The translations under genes and the position numbers were made by a program. The notes beneath the pieces were generated by a model, which saw only the letters and a program-made list of their open reading frames with translations, made no database searches and had not been told where the DNA came from. From positions 8,449,288-8,513,287 of the forward strand of contig JAEMBT020000009.1 of the NCBI GenBank assembly GCA_018873245.2: a stretch of 64,000 bases of DNA, read 5' to 3'. This DNA comes from Archegozetes longisetosus. Lineage: Eukaryota; Arthropoda; Arachnida; Sarcoptiformes; Trhypochthoniidae. This document shows, piece by piece, positions 36,059 through 47,999 of the stretch (positions are counted from its first letter, which is position 1; each line of letters opens with the position of its first letter).

Positions 36059-36344
36059 TATAATTCAATGATTTTCATAAACTTAAAATTAATTTGTAGC
36101 TCTTCAGTTCTTATTACTGACTCAATGGTAGACAAATGATCGCTAATGTCTATATTTAAGTCAATTATTTCACATAGAGACCTTCTTCGCTGATTTCATT
36201 AAAAAGATATGAATAAGTTTTAGGACACCCTATGCGGTTATATAATATGACAGAGCGATCGATTTATCATTTCAGTCCGAAAGTCTTTAATAACTTTTTG
36301 GGTGAATCAGGTCTAAAGAGTTTAAAATGGGTTCCCAACCTCCT

Positions 36345-36535
36345 ACCCCAAGTGTGACATATAATTGGATTCAGTTTGTCAAGCTGAACATTTTGACACC
36401 ACACTTGACCACTTCTGATCCGAACCTGGTCACTTCTGGACAACTCCCGACGGGAGTAGCTGACCCCGCCAAGTGATATATAATTGGACTCAGAACATCA
36501 AATTGAGCGTTCTGATGCCTTACTTGAAAATCTAA
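36345..36535 (+). repeat. Two direct copies of a ~65-bp unit
   Basis: AAGTGTGACATATAATTGGA (~36349) and AAGTGATATATAATTGGACT (~36470) begin two diverged copies that continue through a TTTGTCAAGCTGAACATTTTG-like segment. The spacer between them is GC-richer and holds CTCCCGACGGGAG. The 64-codon minus-strand ORF across this is not supported. Confidence 0.5.
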
Positions 36536-36664
36536 CGATGAATCACTGAAGTAATTTTTCAACATTTCAATTCGTTGTGATAAGATCTTAGATTAAAACT
36601 TGTTTAAGAGTTTTTGAATAGTTTGAGGAATTAGTTTCGATAAGATGGGATCATTTCTCAGAGT

Positions 36665-37693
36665 TTAAAGATACAGGAACCGTACGGTTTCTTTATTCAC
36701 AACTGACACGCATTTGGGTTCAATAAATTCACTTTGCTTGTAGACTTCAGGATAGTCTTCAGGGGAGGAATGCACTTTACCAAACATATCAGCCATCTAT
36801 AGTCGAAGTTCAAATAAAATAATTTCACATTTCTTCAAATCAATTCAAAATTGATTAAACAAAATAAAAATACAATTAAACTTGTCTGAATTGAAAACAA
36901 AGTAAAACTATTCAAAGCTGAATAAGAGACAGTCTCGGTTTGTGTGACTTGTTTATCCGTTTGTGAAAACGAATTGACTGTGTGCTTAACTTATGCAAGT
37001 TTTACTGTAATAGTTGTGAGCAAAAATTGATTTGAATTTTTAAAATAGAAATAAAACACAAAACTTAAATTTTTGCAAAAGACACTGTTGGTGTTTGTTC
37101 ATCAACGCTTTAGAAGAAATCAGGTTCAGACCACTCACAAGCGCCGTAATAAGTGTGTTGAACTTGGTTAAAAAAGTTAAATACTCAGTCAGATTTTTTC
37201 GAGAGGATAGTTAGGATTATTTTCAGCTCTAATTTCTTCATTAAATTTGACGGTTATTGCGAGACCAGTCATTTCTTTCAGTAATTCGATTCTTTTGTTT
37301 GGATCAGTTTCCTGAATAAATTGTTTTCAGGGTCTCGACAAAATCCATAAAAAATAGCAGATGTTTACAGCAAAGATATGTATAACATTCGACGCCTTTG
37401 TGTGAGTCCAGATTTACTCTATTCTGAACAATTGTGCTGTCCGTTGCGAGAGTTGAATTGATGTATTCGGATAATTGAGACTCATTCAGTTTGTCCAATT
37501 GTGCCACTCTTTTCTGAACTTCAGCTGCGTCTGAAGCTTGACTTCAGATCGGGCTTCAGATGAATAAAATACTCAAATTAAATGCTAAGTTAATCAGTAT
37601 TGTATTTATTTATACTAAGCGTTAGATAAGGCTATGACCATAACCAAAATTCTTGAAACAATATTCGTTTTCAGTAACAATGTTGGAGTTCAA
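36665..37693 (-). pseudogene. Third, broken copy of the secreted-protein gene
   Basis: Same three-exon order as the intact copies. Exon 1 region ~37640-37690 has ACG where the ATG should be. The exon 2 region (~37070-37545) has NKLNES-type sequence (LDKLNESQLSEYINSTLATD), then a frame change near 37310 leading into QETDPNKRIELLKEMTGLA, and another after NNPNYPLEK near 37205. Exon 3 (36665-36796) is open and still ends in a stop (MADMFGKVH through TVRFLYL). At least three lesions, so not functional as written. Confidence 0.8.
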
Positions 37694-38471
37694 ATGAAGT
37701 ATTTGGTTCTATAATGAACTGATAGAACTCTGACTCTTTATATGCTTTATATAGCTAAAGATGATCTTAACTAAAAATTATCAATAAAGCTTAATTCTAG
37801 TTCAAATTTTTTATATTTAGTGTTGCACTTGATTGGGCACCAAAAAGTGTTATCATTCTATTGAAGACTTTTAATACGAAAAATAAGCTGATATATTATG
37901 TAAAAAGTTTCAAACAAAATCAATAATATATCATATCCGAAATTCTTCTATTTCAAATCTGTTTTTTGACAAAAGATTAATATCTGTTTTATGTGCTTAA
38001 AAATATATTGAAAACATACATCTAACACGTTTGCTTCACACATGCATAGAGTATGATTGAGATCCTGATAATCAATAGTTTGAAATATATTATATACTCT
38101 TGATTGTGAAACAAGTTAAGTTTTATCTCCTCTCGTGTCCACACATAGATATTTTCAAGCTTTTAATATAGAAATTCGCGTTAGTAGTGCAAATATTTAA
38201 ACTCGTGATAAACTATATTTGAAGAAAGAACCATGATTTTAATCATGGAAGTAATCAAAGGAGAATTCCGCAGCCTTATAAGAATATAATATCTTACATA
38301 TTAATAAACTTATAGAGTACTCAATATATTAATCAAAGCTAAGTACAGTCTTGGGACTTTATTTTAAGACACATCATGCACTTTAATACCAATTATATGA
38401 ACAGTGAAAAAATACGCTGAATAATAGAAATTTTATTCTGATTTATTAACAATAAAATACGTTTGTGGTAT

Positions 38472-38534
38472 CAGACAAAATATCTCACGTAAACAGTACA
38501 CATAATAATCTTTGTATGTGATATTTTGTCTGGG
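38472..38534. repeat. Short hairpin
   Basis: CAGACAAAATATCTCACGTA and GTATGTGATATTTTGTCTG pair with one bulge to make a stem of ~20 bp with a ~22-base loop. It lies just outside the left palindrome arm. Confidence 0.5.
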
Positions 38535-40144
38535 AAATAATTTTCGATCAAATTTTAAAAATTTTATAATTGATTTTCATTAATGGTCAAAAAATTGTAA
38601 AAATAGTGGCCTCAATCGCTTTATTATTTCCTTGTTCAGTTGTTTCCCGTCTTCTTATCCTTTTGTTCGGTTTAATTTTGTTATGAATTAGAAAATAGTT
38701 GTCTATTCTCACGACTGTTCACGACCATAACCAACTTCTCTAACTAATACATGCATACTTTTCTTCTATCCTAATCTCTACACAATTCAGGCTCTTTGAC
38801 TGAGTGTCAGCCAAGTTTTCATTTATTAAAAACACCTGTTTTAATATATAAATTTTGCTATTGTAAACCAGGTTTTATCATAAATTGAAGGTTTGATATG
38901 AACTGGTCAGTAAAGGGCATATTACTTAACAAATGATTCAACGATAGGTAGTATACGGTGACTCAAAATAAAATCCCAAGATTGTACTTATCTATAGGCT
39001 TAAGTCAATCTTTCAAATAATTTGATATAAAACATTTGAAAGGAGTCTATGAGAACATTTCTGAAAGTTTTTTCATTATTCAAAGTTAGTTAAAATAAAA
39101 ACTTCTAGTCTTTTACTTAAAACTCAATATACTTCAGAAAATTAAAAGTTCACTTTTATTCAAATAATCAATCAATTTATTCATAAAGATGAATGAAAGA
39201 GACCAAACTTCAAGTACTTATAGTACTAAAGAGAAAATGTAGAGATACGTCTCCATTAAAAACGAGTGATTAAGAAGTCATTTTACAGTTTTTTTAAAGG
39301 GACCTTGACATTTTTCTCGAGGTTTTATATCGAGCTGTTTAGACACCCATAGTTTTGATTCAATCTGCATGTAATATGCATCATTTCCCTCACCAAATTT
39401 AATTTGTACCTAGTTTTATTCAATATTTTGAATCATCTATAAGTTTCTCAAAACTTCACCACAACTGTGGAATGGAATGTTCTCAAGTTTCACTTTAAAA
39501 ATCTTACTAAAATCAACCAACTGTCGTTATTTCACGAGAGTTTAGATATTTCACAAACATATACCTGATTTTGAGTGAGAAAATGTCTGATTAATTCAGA
39601 CTAACAAACTTATTTTTGAGTTTTTTTCTCGTAACATGACTTTCTGGGAGACCATCTGTGATTACTAAGGACAGAAAATTGCCCTAACATCGCAGTGTTT
39701 TGCAATTCTCTGGTTCATAATTATATCGCATATAATCTGAAATATTTTGTTAAAACACACATTCGAGTGCTCGAAATTGATGTAATTTTGAATAGTTTCG
39801 ATTTTTATTAGTGATGCACTTATTTAATTTTATGTTCCACATTTCTATACAATGTTAAACACTTGAAGTGCAAGTTTATGGTAAATGGTTCAAACAATGT
39901 CGTATGATTAAGCCTTTTCAGGCTTTACTCCCATTAGAACAGTGAAACGTCAAACTTACGATTTCGATTAATTTGATTGCTACACAAAACAGGAGATAAC
40001 ATCAACAGCGATGGATCAGAAGAGGATAAGGAGATTAATTAACAGTTAAACGAATACCATCTGCTTCAAAGATGTATAGTTTGAGTAAAGGCTTTGAAAT
40101 AGCAAAATTTTGTAAGATACATTAAATCGCTCACAAAATATGTA

Positions 40145-40678
40145 TTCGGTTGTTAAGAAATTAATGTCATTTTTAAGGGGCTTTTTAAATTCTTATAACT
40201 TGCAAGTTTTTTTGAAGAATTAATTAAAGACATTATGAAATTAATATATTAAAGCTTGTGATTAATCAGGAAACACCCCGTCATTAATGTTTAAAAATGG
40301 CTTTGGATGAGGTTCATATTCGCCACATAATGTTTTATGAGTTCACAAAAAGAAACAATACCATTGTTTCCACGAAGAATATTTGCGAAGTTTATGGGGA
40401 TGTTTGACAATATCAGCGGTGGTTCGCCAGATTCCGTTCTGGAGACCTCAGTACCGAAGATAGATCCAGTAGGGGTCATCATATCGAGATCGACAATAAA
40501 GGGTTAAAAACATTCGTTGGATCCGATCCAGAGACAAGATCTTCGAGAAGTGATCATAGATAATCTGGCTATCATGGATGATGAGGTGAATTATATAATT
40601 GATTAAACTACATTTGATTTTCAATAAAATATTTTTTCATTTCTTAAAAAGTACGACATTAATTTCTTGACAACCTAA
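40145..40678 (+). mobile_element. Internally deleted mariner, left arm
   Basis: Ends TTCGGTTGTTAAGAAATTAA and (complement) TTAGGTTGTCAAGAAATTAA with TA on both sides (40143-40144, 40679-40680). From 40297 it encodes the mariner DNA-binding region: MALDEVHIRHIMFYEFTKRN, then NICEVYGD, then a stop and QRWFARFRSGDLSTED. The catalytic part is gone (534 bp against ~1.3 kb for a full element). Mirror copy at 46137-46670. Confidence 0.88.
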
Positions 40679-40891
40679 TATTAATTGTATTTATTGATTT
40701 ATGTGCAGTAAAAGCAGTTGATTATTAATCCATACGATAATGGTGGTTCTTAATTGTGTTTTAATATTTCAGATATTTTTCGAATCATTCAAATTTTTGA
40801 TAACAATTTAACGGATAATTCACAAAGTAATTGTTTAAATGACTTGAATTAATTATAACAATTGTCTGAAATAGTTTTGAAAGTTTAAAAT

Positions 40892-41944
40892 TCAATTGAA
40901 TAAGACAGGTTTCATTTTCAGAGTTGGCAGATATTCGAATCGTTTTATCTCATTTTTCAGAGCTATCAGACATTTGCATTCACTCAATTCATTTTGGCCG
41001 TGTTTCTTGGGATAATCTCTAGCTTCGTAGTAGATTTTGCCAAAAAGGTCACCCATCTATAATCAAATTTCAAATATTAGAAGTTTAGTACATTTTCAAC
41101 TGAATCCTAGATTCGTAAATCAAAACAAAATACAGCAAAGCCGGTCTAACTCGAACATGAACTTGAATTACTTTAAACCCAATCAAAATCGAGTTTTTAT
41201 AAGCTCATTCGGTCCTTTTCCGAAATTCGGTTGAGTGCACGTTCTAGTAAGACTAGTTTCACTTGAATAATTCGAGAACAAATTTACTCGAATATTTAAA
41301 AAGCAATAGACATAAGACTTAAAACTTACACTTTTATAAAAAGTACTCGTAGGTTTGTGTTGGTCCAACGACTCTTTAGAAGAAATCGCATTCAAAGCAA
41401 TAGTGAGTGATGCAATCAATCCGTCAACCTCTAGTTTCGTAAGCAAATATGAACATTTGGTAACATTTTCTTCGAGAGGATAGTTAGGATTCGTTTTATT
41501 TCTATATTCTTCATCGAATTTGACAGTTGCTGCGAGACTGGCCAATTCCTTCAGCAATTCCATTCTCTTGTTAGGATCGCTTTCTTTATGTATTTCTGCT
41601 TTGTAGGTCTCGACAAATTGCGCGAAAGATGGCAGATATTTACTGTAGAGATCTGCATAACATGCCAGGTCTTTCTGTGCAGCTAATTTTCCTCTATTTT
41701 CAGCCATTATACTGGCCGTCGCGAGAGTCGAATCGATATAATTGAATAACTCAGATTCATTTAGCTTGTCCTGTCGTGCGATTTCTGCTTGGACTTCAGC
41801 CGCATCTGAATCCCAACTACACCAGACTTTGAGATAAATATTCATTCAAGTTGAATATTAACTTGACAGAGCATTCTATTGTCTATACTCACCATAAGAT
41901 AGGGTGGCTATGATCAGAACCAATATTCCCAAAGGAGTATTCAT
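40892..41944 (-). CDS. Small secreted protein, left-arm copy (three exons)
   Basis: Mirror of the 44871-45923 gene. Exons in coding order: 41893-41944, 41330-41826, 40892-41056. They encode the same 237 residues with a hydrophobic signal sequence (MNTPLGILVLIIATLSY). TATA box at 42028-42036. Coding sequence is identical to the right copy as far as I compared, so the two genes are divergently transcribed from around the palindrome centre. Family not recognised. Confidence 0.85.
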
Positions 41945-42027
41945 TTTCAATGATATCTCAGTGTAATAAACAACTTTAACTATTGAATACACTTTTGGAT
42001 TCATAATAAACTCATGAAACTCTAGCT

Positions 42028-42036
42028 CTTTATATA
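42028..42036 (-). promoter_or_regulatory. TATA box, left secreted-protein gene
   Basis: TATATAAAG on the minus strand, 84 bases before the ATG at 41944. Mirror of 44779-44787. Confidence 0.65.
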
Positions 42037-42449
42037 CTTGATGGAAACAACTGATTTGTGACTGGAACAAGTGTTTCATAGGTTGATTAATGATCAAATT
42101 AATTATAGCTCGATGCAGAACTTGTCAGTTTTATAAAATAAGTTAATTTCATAAAACCTAATCAATAAGCTTAATTTCAATTTCTATTTCTTATTTTTAT
42201 GTTCTGTTACACTCATTTTTGATTTAGTAGTAAAAATGTTTATCATGCTATTATTTCAGAGAAAACTATACCAGATCATATATTTCGTAACAATTATCAA
42301 GTACAATCAATAATATATTGAAGCCGGAATTCTCTTATTTCAAATATGTTTTTTGACAAAATATTAATATTCTTCTATGTGCTCAATAAAATATTGGAAC
42401 TATGATTCTGTCACAGTTGTTTCGTACTTGCATATAGCATGATTCAGAT

Positions 42450-43190
42450 CCTGATAATTAATAATTTTCCATGGACTAAAAGCTCTTGATTGTCAAACAA
42501 TTTTAAGTTTTGTTTCCTCTCGTGCCTACGCATTAATATTATTCAGCTTTTTTCTGTACAAAAATCCCATTTTGATTGCGCGAATTGAAAAATCTTTGAA
42601 ATAATAGATCGGGTAAACGGTCATGATTTTAACCATGAGAATAATCAAAATTTGATAATTTGCATAACCAACGCGAATAGAATCAAAAGTTTATGGTGTA
42701 CACGCTTCATTTCTTGAATCATCTCGCTAAATTATTGCTAAATGAACCTTGTTATAAATACAAGCATTATTGTGTTCCAAACATATCTTGAACTTAGAAT
42801 TTAAATGATAAGACATTTATTCCTCTTTTAGACCGTCTCCTCATGAGTGAAGATTCTTACTTTGAGATAAGAAGAGGCGCTTATTTTGAAAAGATTAAAC
42901 GGTGAGCATTAGGGAGGTGATGCAAGAGATTGAGTGTGTACACCATAAACTTTTGATTCTATTTGCGTTGGTTATGCAAGTTGTCAAAATTTGATTATTC
43001 TCATGATCAAAATCATGATCCGTTTATCAGATCAATTATTTCAAATATTTTTCAAAGATTTTAGACTACTGATGCAAATTTCTATATTTAAAATAGAAAA
43101 ATACTAGTGTGTGGGGTGAGAGGAAATGTTTGACAGTAAAGAGTTTATAAATTATATCAAATTATTGATTATCAGGATCTGAATCATCTC
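42450..43190. repeat. Inner inverted repeat within the left arm
   Basis: 42450-42760 and 42880-43190 are diverged reverse complements: CCTGATAATTAATAATTTTC against AATTATTGATTATCAGG, and ATGGTGTACACGC against GTGTACACCAT. The upstream region of the gene family is thus already inverted once inside each arm; the mirror lies at 43622-44362. CATGATTTTNATCATG-like words mark both copies and recur at ~38231. Confidence 0.7.
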
Positions 43191-43310
43191 TATGCATGTG
43201 CGAAGTAAGTGTTAGAACTTTGTTTCTAATATTTTATTGAGCACATAAAACAGATATTAATCTTTTTTCAAAAAGCAGATTTCAAATAAGAGAACTCCGG
43301 ATATAATATA

Positions 43311-43501
43311 TCCGGACAATTGAGACTCATTCAGTTTGTTCAATTGTGCGACTCTTTACTGAACTTCGACTGCACCTGAATCTTAACTGCAGCGGACTTC
43401 AAATGAATAAAATACTCAAATTCAATATCAACTCAATGATACTAAGACGAACACTAAACTATATGATATATTATGTAAGATTTGTGAAATAGAATCAATA
43501 A
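43311..43501. pseudogene. Palindrome spacer with a gene fragment
   Basis: The 191 bases between the arms match 37460-37620 and ~37900-37930: a minus-strand piece of exon 2 (AQLNKLNESQLS-like, 43312-43400), its splice acceptor and intron 1. It is thus the broken end of a fourth family member, closer to the broken copy at 36665-37693 than to the intact genes. Confidence 0.75.
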
Positions 43502-44778
43502 TATATTATATCCGGAGTTCTCTTATTTGAAATCTGCTTTTTGAAAAAAGATTAATATCTGTTTTATGTGCTCAATAAAATATTAGAAACAAAGTTCTAA
43601 CACTTACTTCGCACATGCATAGAGATGATTCAGATCCTGATAATCAATAATTTGATATAATTTATAAACTCTTTACTGTCAAACATTTCCTCTCACCCCA
43701 CACACTAGTATTTTTCTATTTTAAATATAGAAATTTGCATCAGTAGTCTAAAATCTTTGAAAAATATTTGAAATAATTGATCTGATAAACGGATCATGAT
43801 TTTGATCATGAGAATAATCAAATTTTGACAACTTGCATAACCAACGCAAATAGAATCAAAAGTTTATGGTGTACACACTCAATCTCTTGCATCACCTCCC
43901 TAATGCTCACCGTTTAATCTTTTCAAAATAAGCGCCTCTTCTTATCTCAAAGTAAGAATCTTCACTCATGAGGAGACGGTCTAAAAGAGGAATAAATGTC
44001 TTATCATTTAAATTCTAAGTTCAAGATATGTTTGGAACACAATAATGCTTGTATTTATAACAAGGTTCATTTAGCAATAATTTAGCGAGATGATTCAAGA
44101 AATGAAGCGTGTACACCATAAACTTTTGATTCTATTCGCGTTGGTTATGCAAATTATCAAATTTTGATTATTCTCATGGTTAAAATCATGACCGTTTACC
44201 CGATCTATTATTTCAAAGATTTTTCAATTCGCGCAATCAAAATGGGATTTTTGTACAGAAAAAAGCTGAATAATATTAATGCGTAGGCACGAGAGGAAAC
44301 AAAACTTAAAATTGTTTGACAATCAAGAGCTTTTAGTCCATGGAAAATTATTAATTATCAGGATCTGAATCATGCTATATGCAAGTACGAAACAACTGTG
44401 ACAGATTCATGGTACCAATATTTTATTAAACATATTCAGAAGAATATTAATATTTTGTCAAAAAAACATATTTGAAATAAGAGAATTCCGGCTTCAATAT
44501 ATTATTGATTGTACTTGATAATTGTTACGAAATATATGATCTGGTATAGTTTTCTCTGAAATAATAGCATGATAAACATTTTTACTACTAAATCAAAAAT
44601 GAGTGTAACAGAACATAAAAATAAGAAATAGAAATTGAAATTAAGCTTATTGATTAGGTTTTATGAAATTAACTTATTTTATAAAACTGACAAGTTCTGC
44701 ATCGAGCTATAATTAATTTGATCATTAATCAACCTATGAAACACTTGTTCCAGTCACAAATCAGTTGTTTCCATCAAG

Positions 44779-44787
44779 TATATAAAG
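44779..44787 (+). promoter_or_regulatory. TATA box, right secreted-protein gene
   Basis: TATATAAAG, 84 bases before the ATG at 44871. The surrounding GTATATAAAGAG is shared with the orphan promoter at ~35980 and the broken copy at ~37745. Confidence 0.65.
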
Positions 44788-44870
44788 AGCTAGAGTTTCA
44801 TGAGTTTATTATGAATCCAAAAGTGTATTCAATAGTTAAAGTTGTTTATTACACTGAGATATCATTGAAA

Positions 44871-45923
44871 ATGAATACTCCTTTGGGAATATTGGTTCTG
44901 ATCATAGCCACCCTATCTTATGGTGAGTATAGACAATAGAATGCTCTGTCAAGTTAATATTCAACTTGAATGAATATTTATCTCAAAGTCTGGTGTAGTT
45001 GGGATTCAGATGCGGCTGAAGTCCAAGCAGAAATCGCACGACAGGACAAGCTAAATGAATCTGAGTTATTCAATTATATCGATTCGACTCTCGCGACGGC
45101 CAGTATAATGGCTGAAAATAGAGGAAAATTAGCTGCACAGAAAGACCTGGCATGTTATGCAGATCTCTACAGTAAATATCTGCCATCTTTCGCGCAATTT
45201 GTCGAGACCTACAAAGCAGAAATACATAAAGAAAGCGATCCTAACAAGAGAATGGAATTGCTGAAGGAATTGGCCAGTCTCGCAGCAACTGTCAAATTCG
45301 ATGAAGAATATAGAAATAAAACGAATCCTAACTATCCTCTCGAAGAAAATGTTACCAAATGTTCATATTTGCTTACGAAACTAGAGGTTGACGGATTGAT
45401 TGCATCACTCACTATTGCTTTGAATGCGATTTCTTCTAAAGAGTCGTTGGACCAACACAAACCTACGAGTACTTTTTATAAAAGTGTAAGTTTTAAGTCT
45501 TATGTCTATTGCTTTTTAAATATTCGAGTAAATTTGTTCTCGAATTATTCAAGTGAAACTAGTCTTACTAGAACGTGCACTCAACCGAATTTCGGAAAAG
45601 GACCGAATGAGCTTATAAAAACTCGATTTTGATTGGGTTTAAAGTAATTCAAGTTCATGTTCGAGTTAGACCGGCTTTGCTGTATTTTGTTTTGATTTAC
45701 GAATCTAGGATTCAGTTGAAAATGTACTAAACTTCTAATATTTGAAATTTGATTATAGATGGGTGACCTTTTTGGCAAAATCTACTACGAAGCTAGAGAT
45801 TATCCCAAGAAACACGGCCAAAATGAATTGAGTGAATGCAAATGTCTGATAGCTCTGAAAAATGAGATAAAACGATTCGAATATCTGCCAACTCTGAAAA
45901 TGAAACCTGTCTTATTCAATTGA
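44871..45923 (+). CDS. Small secreted protein, right-arm copy (three exons)
   Basis: Exons 44871-44922, 44989-45485 and 45759-45923, joined by TATG|GTGAGT...AAAG|TC and AGT|GTAAGT...ATAG|ATG with phases that agree, give 237 residues. Residues 1-17 are a signal peptide. The mature part is mostly helix-forming (DKLNESELFNYIDSTLATAS, then ELLKELASLAATVKFDEEY) and holds five cysteines, in VWCSWDS, DLACYADL, VTKCSYLL and ECKCLIAL. No family recognised; it has no transmembrane segment after the signal, so it is likely secreted. At least four related genes or fragments lie within 10 kb. Confidence 0.85.
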
Positions 45924-46136
45924 ATTTTAAACTTTCAAAACTATTTCAGACAATTGTTATAATTAATTCAAGTCATTTAAACAATTACTTTATGAATTAT
46001 CCGTTAAATTGTTATCAAAAATTTGAATGATTCGAAAAATATCTGAAATATTAAAACACAATTAAGAACCACCATTATCGTATGGATTAATAATCAACTG
46101 CTTTTACTGCACATAAATCAATAAATACAATTAATA

Positions 46137-46670
46137 TTAGGTTGTCAAGAAATTAATGTCGTACTTTTTAAGAAATGAAAAAATATTTTATTGAAAATCA
46201 AATGTAGTTTAATCAATTATATAATTCACCTCATCATCCATGATAGCCAGATTATCTATGATCACTTCTCGAAGATCTTGTCTCTGGATCGGATCCAACG
46301 AATGTTTTTAACCCTTTATTGTCGATCTCGATATGATGACCCCTACTGGATTTATCTTCGGTACTGAGGTCTCCAGAACGGAATCTGGCGAACCACCGCT
46401 GATATTGTCAAACATCCCCATAAACTTCGCAAATATTCTTCGTGGAAACAATGGTATTGTTTCTTTTTGTGAACTCATAAAACATTATGTGGCGAATATG
46501 AACCTCATCCAAAGCCATTTTTAAACATTAATGACGGGGTGTTTCCTGATTAATCACAAGCTTTAATATATTAATTTCATAATGTCTTTAATTAATTCTT
46601 CAAAAAAACTTGCAAGTTATAAGAATTTAAAAAGCCCCTTAAAAATGACATTAATTTCTTAACAACCGAA
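46137..46670 (-). mobile_element. Internally deleted mariner, right arm
   Basis: Mirror copy of 40145-40678, TA on both sides (46135-46136, 46671-46672). Differs from the left copy by at least one base (Phe against Ser in an antisense reading at ~46350). Confidence 0.88.
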
Positions 46671-47999
46671 TACATATTTTGTGAGCGATTTAATGTATCT
46701 TACAAAATTTTGCTATTTCAAAGCCTTTACTCAAACTATACATCTTTGAAGCAGATGGTATTCGTTTAACTGTTAATTAATCTCCTTATCCTCTTCTGAT
46801 CCATCGCTGTTGATGTTATCTCCTGTTTTGTGTAGCAATCAAATTAATCGAAATCGTAAGTTTGACGTTTCACTGTTCTAATGGGAGTAAAGCCTGAAAA
46901 GGCTTAATCATACGACATTGTTTGAACCATTTACCATAAACTTGCACTTCAAGTGTTTAACATTGTATAGAAATGTGGAACATAAAATTAAATAAGTGCA
47001 TCACTAATAAAAATCGAAACTATTCAAAATTACATCAATTTCGAGCACTCGAATGTGTGTTTTAACAAAATATTTCAGATTATATGCGATATAATTATGA
47101 ACCAGAGAATTGCAAAACACTGCGATGTTAGGGCAATTTTCTGTCCTTAGTAATCACAGATGGTCTCCCAGAAAGTCATGTTACGAGAAAAAAACTCAAA
47201 AATAAGTTTGTTAGTCTGAATTAATCAGACATTTTCTCACTCAAAATCAGGTATATGTTTGTGAAATATCTAAACTCTCGTGAAATAACGACAGTTGGTT
47301 GATTTTAGTAAGATTTTTAAAGTGAAACTTGAGAACATTCCATTCCACAGTTGTGGTGAAGTTTTGAGAAACTTATAGATGATTCAAAATATTGAATAAA
47401 ACTAGGTACAAATTAAATTTGGTGAGGGAAATGATGCATATTACATGCAGATTGAATCAAAACTATGGGTGTCTAAACAGCTCGATATAAAACCTCGAGA
47501 AAAATGTCAAGGTCCCTTTAAAAAAACTGTAAAATGACTTCTTAATCACTCGTTTTTAATGGAGACGTATCTCTACATTTTCTCTTTAGTACTATAAGTA
47601 CTTGAAGTTTGGTCTCTTTCATTCATCTTTATGAATAAATTGATTGATTATTTGAATAAAAGTGAACTTTTAATTTTCTGAAGTATATTGAGTTTTAAGT
47701 AAAAGACTAGAAGTTTTTATTTTAACTAACTTTGAATAATGAAAAACTTTCAGAAATGTTCTCATAGACTCCTTTCAAATGTTTTATATCAAATTATTTG
47801 AAAGATTGACTTAAGCCTATAGATAAGTACAATCTTGGGATTTTATTTTGAGTCACCGTATACTACCTATCGTTGAATCATTTGTTAAGTAATATGCCCT
47901 TTACTGACCAGTTCATATCAAACCTTCAATTTATGATAAAACCTGGTTTACAATAGCAAAATTTATATATTAAAACAGGTGTTTTTAATAAATGAAAAC

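Larger units (their letters stand above)
38815..43310 (+). repeat. Giant palindrome, left arm
   Basis: The reverse complement of 43502-47999. Base x pairs with about 86815-x for the gene part, 86812-x near the centre and 86814-x at the outer end, so only a few small indels separate the arms. Differences seen: a T6/T5 run at ~39070, one substitution in the mariner remnant (~40465) and a cluster of changes with a 3-nt indel at 42380-42405. Contents: mariner remnant, secreted-protein gene and an inner inverted repeat. Confidence 0.95.
43502..47999 (-). repeat. Giant palindrome, right arm
   Basis: The reverse complement of 38815-43310 (see there). Right of 47999 the sequence TGACTTTAATCATCAG is unrelated to the left flank. 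Confidence 0.95.

Noticed and set aside
38472-38534. microRNA precursor
   Set aside because: The stem is short and the loop large; no conserved seed is known, and small AT-rich hairpins are common here.
41037-41234. Antisense ORFs in the palindrome arms (also 45581-45778, 40291-40482, 46333-46524) as genes
   Set aside because: They are shadows of the secreted gene's introns and exon 3 and of the mariner remnant, without start or splice support.
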